Source: Phycomyces nitens
Lineage: Eukaryota; Mucoromycota; Mucoromycetes; Mucorales; Phycomycetaceae
Length of the DNA stretch: 64,000 nucleotides
Reading direction: 5' to 3'
Assembly (NCBI GenBank): GCA_022702545.1
Contig: JAHRBC010000001.1
Coordinates: 7,502,001 to 7,566,000 of the forward strand
Position numbers and translations under genes: made by a program. The notes beneath the pieces were generated by a model. The model worked only from the letters and a program-made list of their open reading frames with translations, had not been told where the DNA came from and ran no database searches. This document shows, piece after piece, positions 14,417-26,078 of this stretch. Within the stretch, counting starts at the first letter, position 1. Each line of letters starts with the position of its first letter.

Positions 14417-15700
14417 ATGAAGCTTTTTGGAATCAGTGCAGTAGCTTCGGTTTTTCTCCTGTCTACAATTGCCGAAGCTGGGCGTACATGCGTTGTCGGT
14501 CACTCTGGTAAAAATAACGAAGTTGAGCCTATCTTGAAAGCGTTCAATGACTGCAATAACGGCGGCACTGTTGTATTTCCTGCCGGCCAGACATACAATG
14601 TTAAGAGTGCCCTAGAATTCCAAGGTCTCAAAAACATCATTGTACAGTTCAACTCCATCATAAACTTTCCCAAGTTCAACCCCAAGATCCAGAAAGGAAA
14701 GGGTTATATGTACTTTAACGGTGACAATATTCGTTTCTCTGGAAATGGTATTATAAATGGAAATGGTCAGGGCTGGTTCGATGCTCAAAACAATCAGGGA
14801 CCTACCATGATCAGAATCAATGTTCGAAACTCGTACTTTGGTGGATTCACAGTCAAACAGGCGCCAAATGGACATTTCAGTATCGTTGGATCTCAGAATA
14901 CTGTCCTCGAAAGACTGTCCCTTCGCACAGTTTCCACAAACCCAGACAGACCTGCCAAGAATACGGATGCTTTCGGCATATCTAGTTCTGCCAATATCAT
15001 TATCAGAGACTCCACTATTATAAACGGCGATGACTGTCTGGCTGTCCATGGGGGTGTTACTAATGCAACCATATCTGGCATTACTTGTACTGGTGGTCAT
15101 GGATTCAGTGTTGGGTCGCTTGGCAAGGATGGTATAACAGAAAACCTTTCTGGTGTCAGCTTTTTGAATAACAAATGCATTAACTGCACTAGCGGTCTGC
15201 GGTAAGAACACGCAAAATTATGCTCGATATCGTTATAACCATCAAAGATCTCACCCAAGAAATTATTTGCATGTAGCATCAAGGCATGGCCCGGAGGAAA
15301 GGGTACTGTCAGCGATATAAAGTTTGAAAACACCTCTCTTCAGAACGTTGAAAGCCCTATCGACATATCTACCCACTACTGCGACAAAGAGAGAGCTGCC
15401 CAGTGTGCAAGAGATGATGCATCTTCCTTGTCTTTCAGCAATATCAGAATAAAAAATGTTTATGGGTAAGAGTATGGATATTTAAAGAAAGAAATGATTT
15501 TTAACCTATTTTATTTATTCTTATATAGAACCGGAAGCACACATAAGGATTACCCACTCATTAATATCAACTGTGCTTCGAAAAATCCGTGCAAAAACAT
15601 TGTGCTTAGCGACATCAACTTGAAACCTAGTAATAGCAAGACAAAGAAGAACGTCTGCCTCAATCTCGTAAACGCTGGTGCAATTCCTTACTGTAAATAG
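14417..15700 (+). CDS. Secreted polygalacturonase, glycoside hydrolase family 28 (copy 3)
   Basis: Exons 14417-15201, 15277-15465 and 15529-15700 give 381 residues. It has a signal peptide (MKLFGISAVASVFLLSTIAEA) and a mature start at GRTCVVGHSGKNNEV. GH28 motifs are NTDAF, NGDDC, GGHGFSVGSLG and RIKAW. Paired cysteines near the C-terminus (NCASKNPCKN, VPYC-like end IPYCK) are shared with copy 1. Extracellular pectin depolymerisation is expected from the family. Intron phases and the lengths of exons 1 and 2 equal those of copy 1, so duplication followed the acquisition of both introns. The stop is only about 105 bp from the convergent CTNNBL1 stop. Confidence 0.93.
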
Positions 15701-15805
15701 CGGATTAACCCATTTTATGCCTATCTAAAAAGCATATATTCATATTTTATTCTCCAAGAAAATATATTTTTATTTCTTTACTTATTTTAATATGTTTGAT
15801 TTTTT

Positions 15806-18295
15806 TTAATGGTCTTCTTCCATCTGGTTTTGATTTTCTGTGTCATTAGACGCAGGGGTTTCTTTGGGAGAATCATCTGTTAAATTCTCGGTTTTTTCTG
15901 AAGCGTGTATAATCTTTCCCATGGCTACTTTTCTCAAGTAGACATAGTCAGCCATTAGAGCGGCTTCTTCTTCCAAAATCTTGAATACACTCGACATGTC
16001 CTCATCCTTTCGTTTCATAAGCATAAGTACTTGGTCTTTGATACCAGCATTCTCAGCAGTAAGCACTGCCAAGAGCAAGCAGACGCGTTGTAATGTGAAT
16101 AGTCCTGCTTCAAGTCGTCGTAGATAAAAATCTTCTTTGAGTTCCTCCAGTTCCTCCTCATCCAAGCCCTTTTTATCGTCCTCGATTTCAGCAAGCACCC
16201 GCTGATCTCTAGCTTCATAATATTCCTTCATTTCTAAAAGTCTATCAACCTTTTCATATTCATCTTCAATGAATTTACGGATCACTCTTGCTCGTTGCAG
16301 CTCATCTGGCGACAGGTTTCGCAGTAAAGAAAGGATGATACACATGATATGCTCTACGAATTTAAAGTGTTTAATTGTATAATCAACGGAACTGGTATTT
16401 TTAAATATACATATATATTACCTTCATCTTCAGACTCGACAAAGATCTTGTGAGATTTCTTCAGTTTCTTCAACCCCTATAAATAATAGCGAATAATAAA
16501 GTTTAAAAATACAATATTACCTATCCATTGTAATATTTAGTATTATATCCCACCTTGCCCATAAAGATAGGGAACATGGTCTTGAGCCCCAAAGCGTCCA
16601 CAAACCGAATACAGTTTGGCCGTCCCTCTTCTCCTGTCAATGCGTAGTTCAGCACCTTGACTGCTCTAATTCTTGCCAAGGTCCTCTCCCTGAATTAAAT
16701 GTTCAGCGAGTCAATATCGGTATTCAGGCTTTTCTTCATTGTACATACTTCATCATAATCAGCATCAATTCAACACCTTCACCTTCCAAGAAAGCACTCT
16801 TGCTCTCTGGTTCGTTCAACATTGAGCACAAGGCGTTGAAGAAATTCTCCACCATCTCAGTTTCATCTTCATCTTGAGGATCTTTTCGCTTATAAACCTT
16901 TGATAGATACAAACAATGTCAGTAAATTAAAACCATTAATTCATGCTAATTAATATTTTTAGTATATCACTCAATTTATATGATTACCGACAAAACTCTC
17001 AAAAGAACATCCATGCCACCCAACTCGCCAAACTTTAGACGAACAACTAATTGAATGTGTTAAAAATATCCTTTTTTTATCTTGATAACATCTTTAATTA
17101 ACAGCCTACCTCTGTTTTCTTGTAGAAGGATTGAAAGGATTTCGCTTGCATAACCACGGTTAGAATCAAACACTTTAGTTTGTAAGCGTTTAAGAACCCA
17201 AGGTAAAAATTCGGTTTCAAGAGCAATCTTTTCAGCCAAAGAAGGTTCCAATGCCATGAGATTCTCCAAAATACCTTTAAAAATTAATGAGATTCACATA
17301 GTTTATTTCTATTTGGATTTAAAGACCCACCCAATATTTTAAATACTCCCTGTCGGTCCGTTTCTTCTTTCTCGTCAAGACGTTCGAGATTTTGAACAAG
17401 CAAACTCAGTAATTCGTTTTCAAGCTATTTTATTCAACCAAATTACGCACACATGAGTATTGAACAAGCCAAGTAAAATCAAACTTACAAGTGCGTCGAC
17501 AAAGGCCTTTATACCGGCCGAGGCATCTTCAGGACGTTCTAGATCATCTTCTGAGGTACCAACATCTTCGTCTGTTAATTCGTTGATCAAGTCAATGGCA
17601 TCAATGACAATGTCTGTGTTTTCGTGACTCAACAATGACATTAGAGAAGGTACACTTCCGAGTTTAACAAGCTCAGGGTACATGTGTGGTGCCTGGGTTA
17701 AAGCTAGAAGCGATTTGATCTCTTCATCCAAATCAGCCTCTGATTCCATGAATTTTTCAGGTTCTTCTGCATATCGAACGCGTTGTTCTTGGTTTTTGTT
17801 GATTGCTTTTTCGAATTTAAGAATCATTTTCTTGACATTATGAGAGGTCAAAGCTTCTGGCTGGATTTTGATGTTAATAACAAGCGTCATGAGAGCTGAA
17901 TTGATCAATTAATCGTCACCTCATCTACATCGTATTGATCCACGAGATCAAGAAGTCTGCTTTGTTCTTCAGTTAATCCACCGCCAAAAAACCGGCCCTC
18001 ATCGTCATCGTCAATGTCTTCGACGTATGTGGCTGTACCAGCTTCGTCTTCGTCATCAATTGTCACATTTCGTTTCTTTCCAGCTTTGGCGTTTTCTTCC
18101 TCGGCAGCTTCGGCAGCCTCTGCAGCTTCTTTATATTTGTCTAAGAATTGAATGTCAGGTGTATCTGGCATCTTGCGCTTGTTTCTGCCACTTGGAATGG
18201 CAGGGATCTGGAAGATTTGTTTATTTGTCTTAAATTTAATGTTGTATTAGGCTATAAAATGTCGATTATACCTTGAAAATATCATCAATGTTCAT
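15806..18295 (-). CDS. Beta-catenin-like protein 1 (CTNNBL1), Prp19-complex armadillo protein
   Basis: Ten exons on the minus strand: 18272-18295, 17920-18228, 17489-17860, 17331-17424, 17110-17274, 16988-17046, 16749-16897, 16554-16689, 16422-16476, 15806-16353. They join to 636 residues, slightly longer than animal CTNNBL1. Diagnostic segments are VKKMILKFEKAINKNQEQR, EEPEKFMESEADLDEEI, SLLSHENTDIVIDAIDLINE, LLVQNLERLDE, NCIRFVDALGLKTMFPIFM and DFYLRRLEAGLFTLQRVC. The N-terminus carries an acidic, Ala/Glu-rich segment and an NKRK basic patch, likely nuclear localisation. In other eukaryotes it is a spliceosome-associated armadillo scaffold contacting CDC5/PRP31. A 59-nt intron at 17861-17919 removes a stop between DVDE and PEALTSHN. 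Confidence 0.93.
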
Positions 18296-20924
18296 TGTGA
18301 TTGTGTGGTAGTTTGTTACAAAAGATCAGAGGTCAAGTTGAACACTCCAAGTGAAGATCGTGACTTGAATATATACGTCACCTTTTTACTCCTCAAGAAC
18401 TCATTTTCAACAATCCTTGGTCATAAAAGGCGATCTTTAATTGATTAGTCTCATATTATTATTTTCTCATATATATGTATTATCAGACATGCGTTTACCA
18501 TTTTATCTGTACTGCCAATTTTTTTGGCAATTTGATAAAAGCATTGCCTTCTTTTTTTTTGTATGGCCAAAAAACCAGAACTTTGATTCGACTGGAATGG
18601 GGTCTTAATAGACAAACTCCAAGAGGTTTTTTGTGATTTTAGCTTAAATGAAAGGCACGCGGGGTGTTGCTAGGGGACGATTGAATTGCCAATGTGGAAA
18701 TTAAGTCTTTCCCAGATATTTGGAATTAATATTTCAACTAACAATAATTAATCATTTTCAAGGGCAAAAATATTTTAGAGCTATTTTGACCAGTGTACCT
18801 AGAAGAAGGCTGTTTGCTCGATAGGACTTTCTAAAAGATATAAAGCATATATAATATCTGGTTAAACCTGTTTTTATATATATATTCTTGAAAACCTATT
18901 TTTCAAGTAATTGATCCAATGTAGTCTAATATAGCCTTTTCAGACATTTTATTTAAATTTGTATTGCTGGTGAGAATAGATGCAACTATGAATACACTCC
19001 TGTCAATATATATTGAGTTGCGTTTAAGTTTAGTAATAATCTTTGTTTTCCGAGATACTAGGCGTAAAGAAGTACTCAGGTATCCTCAAGTCGATACATA
19101 TTTAAAACACCGCCCACAATTTTGGCTCTGCCTCTAATGCAAATGCATGAATTACAATATACCTTATTCAGCCTTGGTTATAGGGAATGAGAGTATTGGT
19201 TTTGTCATGTCTATCCAGAGCATCTATAATAATTCCATGAATTTAACAAGTTGTGTCTTTCTTGAATACCACAGGTTTTATTTTCTTAGAAAAGGTTTGA
19301 CTGTATGAAAAAAATAGTGCCAATGGGAGGCCACCAATACTTTTATTTACTCTCTTTTGTACATCTACTTTTACAACTGTGGGATCTCCAACTTTTGACC
19401 AACTACAGTTTCTTATTAAAGGCACACTTTTCACAGATATGCTTGTATAATCCAGAAAGAGAGACTTGAGACCTTTAAAATGTTTACACAACTTTTACCT
19501 TGCTTCTTCAAGAACAATAGATGTGTTAGTGTCAAACATATCTATACAAAAGAGCAAGTGTTGAGAAAATAATATCTTTGATCTATGTTTATTGTTTTAT
19601 TTAGCATATGACCAGGAAGCAGTGTTTCATTGCTATTATTGAATTTGTCGAGTAGTTTGTAAGTGCTACTACGAGGTATACCGGATATCTCTGCTGCTTG
19701 TGTTACTGACAGCTCTTTTTGGATCATTCAAATAAACCTTTCAATCTGATCTTGTCCATAATTCTTATAATTTTCAGTAAAAACAACATGAACTTGCTAA
19801 ACATCTTTAATCAGATTGTCCATTACCTCTTTTTTTTTAATTTGTCTAAAAAGATTCCAAAGTTGTCTCAATCTCAAGTAAAAACACTGTTTTAGTTTCT
19901 ATACTTGATCGCTTGATATACTAGTCACGTAAATGCCACACAAAAATGGCTATAAAAAGAGCCTTCGCTTCTCTTTCTTTCTTGCTTGCCATATATTTAC
20001 CTTTCTGGAATGTGATTAACAGACATCCGAGGACATGTTTGATTGGCAAATCCAAAAACTGCTCAACGCTAGTTTTTGGTTTTGGGATTTGGCTTTTCAG
20101 GAACTCATTAAGTGTTAATTTAATTATTCATTTGTACGTTTTATAATTCATCATTTGCAGCACAAAAAGTAGACCAAACTGGTTACTAAATCTATGAAAG
20201 GTATTGTTTTGTTTCATGGGAATAGGAAAATCAACTTTTTGTGTATATACATTTTTTATACAAGACATTTTATTAGAATGAATACAGATATATAGCCATT
20301 ATTTATTTGGGTCTCTGATCTGGTATATACACAAGTCTACTTTTGCCACTTTTGAGACAAGAGAGTAAATTGGCCTGACCTTTGGATCCAAGGTAGTGCC
20401 CAGGAAAGTAGATTAATAAAACTGTATGGGCTGGGCACAAGGCTACTTGCAATCTGAAATCCTATAAACCGTAACCAAACGCCGATTTGATGAAATGAGC
20501 TTATTACAAAACTCCATAGGTACACGGGTAAGTTCTTGTTACCTAATCAGATTCCAAAACCTTTACGCGACAAGTTATTTACCAAAGATTGTTAATTGAA
20601 ATAGTGCTTCTGCCTGGACATAAAAAGGCACATAGTTTATAATGCCATTAGACGAGTACCACATACAATCTCTGTCATTCTTTTAATTTTTTTTTGGCAA
20701 GGAAAGTATTCCTATAGTCGTCTTCATGTGGAGATCCAAAGACAAGTGTGGGGTCATTTACGGAGTACCAAAACAAGGCCATGGCATTTTTGTACAGTAA
20801 GCCGTTTTACATTTTTTCATCGAGACTGGCATTTTATTACCAAATTTGAAATTTAATCTTGGTGGTTAGAAAGGTATAATATTCAGGTGTTCTCTCCAGC
20901 ACACTTCTTCTAAATACATCAATA
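18296..20924. other. Intergenic region with a transposase relic
   Basis: About 2.6 kb between the divergent CTNNBL1 and acyl-CoA dehydrogenase genes. Contains the DDE relic at 19243-19740. The remainder is AT-rich; a 62-codon minus frame at 20337-20525 and a 66-codon plus frame at 19946-20146 have no recognisable content. Confidence 0.55.
19243..19740 (-). pseudogene. Relic of an IS630/Tc1-type DDE transposase
   Basis: Two minus-strand pieces. The first (19542-19727) reads MIQKELSVTQAAEISGIPRS, a helix-turn-helix of the Tc1/IS630 kind. The second (19243-19491) reads FLDYTSISV..SWSKVGDPTVVKV, resembling the block (F-[LI]-DE-x-G-...-GWSKVG-x-P) that holds the first catalytic Asp in fungal DDE-superfamily endonucleases. 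The acidic pair is damaged (LDYTS) and most of the protein is missing or frameshifted. Confidence 0.6.
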
Positions 20925-22541
20925 ATGTCTTCCAACGCCCTCGTCGATTTTTCACAGCTGTCTCCAAAGTTCCGGGATCTTTATGCCAAAGCAAAGGTCT
21001 TTGTTGAGGTAAGTTTATTTCTTTGATTCTACTCGCTAGACAATCAATTCAAATGATGAACCTTTGATTCCTAATCTCCATTGCATCTGCTTTCAGGAAG
21101 AGTGCATTCCTGCCGAAAAGACTTACAATCTCCAAATGGGACACGGTGACCAACGTTGGGCGGTAAACAGATGAATGACCACATAAACTGTGGTGCCTTT
21201 GGTCATCCTTACTGACATACTCTTGTTACTGTGCTTATTTAGATTGTTCCTCAGGTGATGGAGGATCTCAAGGTCAAAGCCCGCTCATTGGGTCTCTGGA
21301 ACCTGTTCCTCGGTCAAGATTATCCTGAAGGTGCTGGCCTTACCAACCTAGAGTATTCCTTGATTGCCGAATTGACTGGTCGCTCTCCCAAAATCGCTCC
21401 CGAGGCAATGAACTGCTCTGCCCCTGACACTGGTAACATGGAGGTGTTTGCCAAGTACGGAACCCCTGCCCAGAAAGCCCGTTGGTTGCAGCCCCTGTTG
21501 GACGGCAAGATCCGTTCCGCATTTGCCATGACCGAGCCTCTGGTTGCCTCTTCTGATGCAACAAACATTGAGACAAACATTCGTCGTGAAAACAACGAGT
21601 GGGTCATCAATGGCCGCAAGTGGTGGATCTCTGGTGCTGGTGATCCCCGTTGCGCTGTCTATCTTTTGATGGGCAAGACCGATGCCGGAAACAAGAACCC
21701 CCATCGTCAACAGAGCATCATTATCATTCCTGCAAACACCAAGGGAATTACTGTTGTCCGTCCCATGCAGGTGTTTGGTTATGACGATGCCCCCGAAGGA
21801 CATTGCGAAATTGTGTTCAGAGATGTCCGTGTACCTTTGGAGAACATTGTCCTTGGCGAAGGCCGTGGATTTGAAGTTATTCAAGGCCGTCTTGGCCCTG
21901 GTCGTATCCACCATTGTATGCGCTGCATTGGCATGGCCGAACGTGCACTTGATCTTATGTTGACTCGCGTCACTGATCCCTCTCGCAAGACCTTTGGCAA
22001 GATGCTGGCTCAACATGACACTGTTCTTGCCGAAATTGCCACCTCCAGAATGGAGATTGAGCAGGCCCGTTTCTTGGTTCTCAATGCTGCCAAGCGAATT
22101 GACGAGGTCAAGGCCAAGGGTGCCATGAAGGAGATTGGAATGGCCAAGGTAAGATGATAAATTGCAATATATATATGTATATGCAGGCTATAAATCCTCC
22201 TATGAATTTCCGGTGTGCATAAATCTGACATGATCTTTTCTCTCTCTATTATCATCATTATTCTAAAATGAAATATTCATTAGGTCATTGCACCTAATAT
22301 GCTTTTACGCGTATTGGATCGTGCCATGCAGGCCTATGGTGCTGCTGGTATTTCACAGGATACTCCTCTTGCTCACTTTTATGCTTCTGCCCGTACTCTG
22401 CGTTATGCCGATGGCCCTGATGAGGTCCACCGTAACCAGTTGGGCAAGATTGAAGTACGCCGTGCACCTGCTCTTACCGAGCAGCAAAAGATACAAAAGG
22501 ACAAGAGTGATACCATGGCTGCTAATGTTTCCAGACTCTAA
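20925..22541 (+). CDS. Acyl-CoA dehydrogenase family protein (ACAD10/11-like)
   Basis: Exons 20925-21008, 21097-21162, 21243-22148 and 22284-22541 give 437 residues. Characteristic stretches are [57 protein letters not shown] (FAD/substrate loop), [52 protein letters not shown] and [13 protein letters not shown]. This signature belongs to the ACAD10/11-like branch rather than to classical medium-chain enzymes. It should oxidise an acyl-CoA at the alpha-beta bond, with FAD. No long targeting presequence is seen; the N-terminus begins [16 protein letters not shown], so a peroxisomal or cytosolic site is possible, and the end (NVSRL) resembles a PTS1 only loosely. Chain length is unknown. Confidence 0.92.
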
Positions 22542-23589
22542 TATATACGTATATATTTGATATATATGTATAATGTATATTTAAAGACCCTGAAAGAGTC
22601 GGTTTTGATTACTGTTTAATATATACGTGTGTATTAATAAATCGCCCTTCTGGGAATACATATGTAATATTGCAGTCTATTTTTAAGATGTTTCTATATC
22701 CATTATCTCTTCATTCGTTTATTCTGTTATTTTATGCTCATGATCAAGTCTGTTCGATAACTCTCTTTTTAAAGAGAAAGTCGCATGGTATTTTCTGTAA
22801 AAGGTGGGTGCACATGTCATCGCTCTCGTTAAATATTTCAAAATGGATGTTACAAGCACAGTTACGCCAACCTGCAGTTTCATATAATGCCTACAAACAC
22901 AGCTAGTGTTTAATCCAGTTTAGCCTAAACGGAGCATGTTCTTGGTTCACCTCTTGGTGTATATGTGGCTGGGGAGCCAAAGTGCCTTTCGCCCTAGCCC
23001 ATTCTTGTGTTTAAGCCATCTATACGTATTTGTCTTTTTTGCCAATGATTCAAAGTGGCGGGATGAGTAAACTGCGAGTTATAAAAATAATGCGGGGTTG
23101 TGATTGGACCGGGAACCTTGTTGGATGGACATTTATTTTTAAAGAGAAGGAAAAAAAAAACTAGAGATTCCACTTGACGTCCAATCACTTTTAAAATAAG
23201 GCTGTTGCCTAGCACCTAATTAAAATATATATATAAATATAAAAAAAATAATCATTTGTTTCCATAGAAACATATATTAATATAAAAATAAAAATAAAAT
23301 AAAACATGGATATAGGTCGGGTGGCATGTTCCTTTTGAGCTTTTTGCGCGCATTTCTACTCCCTATCTTGGTTTGTGTATGACGCACGTGGTCTCACCAC
23401 TTCCATTACAACAAAGCCCTTTTCCTCCTCTTCTTCCTTCCTTGCTTCACTTCTCCCTTCCTTCTAATCATTTCTTCACAGAAAACAAACTCTATAGTAT
23501 AGCCAAACCTTCCGCCATTTCCCCCCACCTTTACCCCTTATTTTCATTTATACGCTCCACCACTAGATAAGCGCCAATTTTCACCAACA
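22542..23589. other. Intergenic region, promoter of the PIP5K gene
   Basis: About 1 kb. A pyrimidine-rich stretch (23395-23560, with CT and CCCC runs) lies directly before the PIP5K start and probably is its leader and core promoter. Purine/A runs occur near 23149-23160 and 23245-23310. No gene seen. Confidence 0.55.
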
Positions 23590-25626
23590 ATGTCGCTCGC
23601 CACTCAACCTCATCAGACCATGCGAGAATACTACAAGGAATCAATCCTTGAGGAAACCAACGAGAAGATCACCATTACTCACACTCACACCCACACCGAG
23701 CTCAATGACGATCTCTCTAATATTAATACTGGCAGACGGGAACCTCGCCAATTACCGCAGCCCATGCCCTCAGCCCCCAAGCGATCATTCACTACTTCTG
23801 TGATGCCTCCCAGCAATCCATCTCCCCTATCAAATAGCGTTTTTCCTAGCAACAGCAGCATCACTAATCGCATTTTGGAACAAGAAACCCTCTCAAAGCG
23901 TCATTCAACCCTCAGCCATGATCTTGAGGAATCTACTCCGTCTATTAAAGAAGGTCGTGCCTTGGGACGCCATAATACAACTGGCCATACCCTGAGATCC
24001 AGACAGGACAACAAGCCTGTGAGGATTTCAGAGGAGTTTGAGAAGGAACTCTCTGCCCGTCGAAAGGCATTTCGCCGCCTGTCTCGCCTCAAGAAGCCCA
24101 AGGAAGGAGACGAAGACGACAGGGTTATGATGGGCACTCGAATTGCAGAGGGCCACCAGAACTATGTGCTTATGTACAACATGCTCACAGGAATTCGCAT
24201 TGGAGTTGGCCGAGTCTCTGCCAAGATGGACAAACCTGTTGAAGATGCTGATTTTACTGCTGCTCATAAGCTTGCCTTTGATGTGTAAGTTTAATTTTAG
24301 AAATTTTTAACTTTTTTAAAAAAAAACAAAAAAAGGAACCTCACTTATCTATTGTTTTTCGTCAATGTAGTACAGGTGATGAGCTGACGCCAGGTGCAAA
24401 GTATGACTTTAAGTTTAAAGATTACGCCCCTTGGGTATTCCGTCACTTGCGTGAGAAGTTTGGGATTGACCCTGCAGATTATTTGGTAAGTATTTATACC
24501 AAAGCCCAATAAATCAGCGTGTGTATTCATTGCCCCTTTACGGACACATTAGATTTCACTGACAAGCAAGTATATCTTATCCGAGCTGGGCTCGCCTGGA
24601 AAGAGTGGAAGTTTCTTTTATTACTCTCGGGACTATCGCTTCATCATCAAGACCATTCACCATACTGAGCACAAGTTTATGCGGGACATCCTCAAGCAGT
24701 ATTACGAGGTAAGATTATGATGTCCCACTGGTCGCGCATGCATTTAATTAACATGATCTGGTCCTTAGCATGTTGTCGATAATCCAGATACATTGCTCTG
24801 CAGATACTATGGTCTCCACCGAGTCAAGCTTCCCCATGGCCGCAAGATCCACTTTGTGGTCATGGCCAATGTGTTCCCACCTAACAAGGATGTCCATGAA
24901 ACATACGACCTAAAGGGCTCGTCGATAGGTCGCTTCTTGCCAGAGGAGGAAATTGAAAAGAACCCTCACGCTGTCATGAAAGATCAGAACTGGGAGAAGC
25001 GTGGACGGAAGTTGCAACTGGGACCCAAGAAACGCAAGATGTTCATTAGCCAGCTGGTTCGTGATGTTAAGCTCCTTATCCAGCTCAACATCATGGACTA
25101 CAGTCTCTTGATCGGTATTCACGACCTTGTGCGTGGTAACCAGGACGGAATCCGTAACTCCACTCTGCAGTTCTTCCAGCCAGACACCAAAAAGGCCGAA
25201 AGACGTGCGACATTGATGAAGCGACGGGAAAGCAAGGCTCAGGTCCATCGAAAGGCCATTGCACAGGCCAATCCCGACCGCCTCGACATCTCGGAGTTGC
25301 CAGAGGATCCGTTTGGCGAACGCTCAAAGTGCGTGTTTTATGCAGACGAAGGCGGGTTCCAGTCAACAGATGAGCTTAACCGCCCGACTTCCTCGCTCTA
25401 CTTTATGGGAGTCATTGATATCTTGACTCCTTATGATATGAAGAAGAAGTCGGAACACTTTTTCAAGAGTATGACCCAGGACAAGAAAGCCATCTCAGCC
25501 GTCAAGCCTGCCAACTATGGCGATAGATTCATGGGCTTCATGGCCAAGACCATTGAGCACGACCAGGACATTCCTCAGGAATACCACTTGAGCAAGCACA
25601 AGCAATCGCATCGGTTCCACCATTAA
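23590..25626 (+). CDS. Phosphatidylinositol-4-phosphate 5-kinase (Mss4/PIP5K type I-like)
   Basis: Exons 23590-24284, 24371-24485, 24553-24708 and 24769-25626 encode 607 residues. It makes PI(4,5)P2 from PI4P at the plasma membrane, for actin and secretion control. Residues 1-170 are Ser/Pro/Thr-rich and probably disordered, including an HTHTHTHT run. The kinase core starts near 175: [21 protein letters not shown] (glycine-rich loop and ATP lysine), DLKGSSIGR near 370, [12 protein letters not shown] near 430, and a C-terminal Mg-binding/activation-loop part with [20 protein letters not shown]. The dibasic block in the activation segment (KKKSEH) fits a type I enzyme. The core is complete; the start is the first ATG after a pyrimidine tract. 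Confidence 0.95.
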
Positions 25627-26078
25627 GATAGATACTTGTTCAATTACAAGCCTAGAATTGAACTCTTTAAGAATCTCTCTCTTTTATACTTTCTTGACAG
25701 GAAACCCAAATGTACTTTAACATTATTCCCTTTACATCTAAAAAATCTCATCAATATAAATATCTTCATTATACAATATTAAACGTATGCTATTGTATAC
25801 TGTGTATATACACATTCGAAGCTCAGGTAATCCCGAACAGAGCTCAAGATAATCTTTTACTGCTTTACTATTTTTTATTTTTTTAATACACAGCCAGAGC
25901 TGGGGTCCCACAACCAGCCAATAAAGATTTGTTTTGCAAGATTCTTGTTTCTTGTGCTAGGTTATCTTTATCTTATCTGCTCTTTCTCTTTTTCCCCTCT
26001 CTCTCTTTTCCTCTTATTTAATTTTTTTATTTATTCTTTTTCGATTCCCCACACTGTTACCTAAAACAGTCTGTCAAC
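25627..26078. other. Intergenic region, promoter of the ammonium transporter
   Basis: About 450 bp. A long CT/T-rich tract (25975-26045) precedes the transporter ATG. GATA-type nitrogen-control sites would be expected from fungal biology: two TTATCT copies (reverse of AGATAA) lie near 25964-25976, close to the tract. Confidence 0.45.

Noticed and set aside
14612..15211. 199-codon minus-strand frame inside polygalacturonase copy 3
   Set aside because: Antisense shadow; the sense strand has signal peptide, motifs and intron conservation.
17861..17919. Possible frameshift in CTNNBL1 between DVDE and the next block
   Set aside because: A 59-nt intron with donor gtgacg and acceptor atccag restores the frame and joins conserved sequence, so no damage is needed.
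21348..22016. 222-codon minus-strand frame inside the acyl-CoA dehydrogenase gene
   Set aside because: Shadow of the strongly biased codon use of the sense gene; no protein family features.
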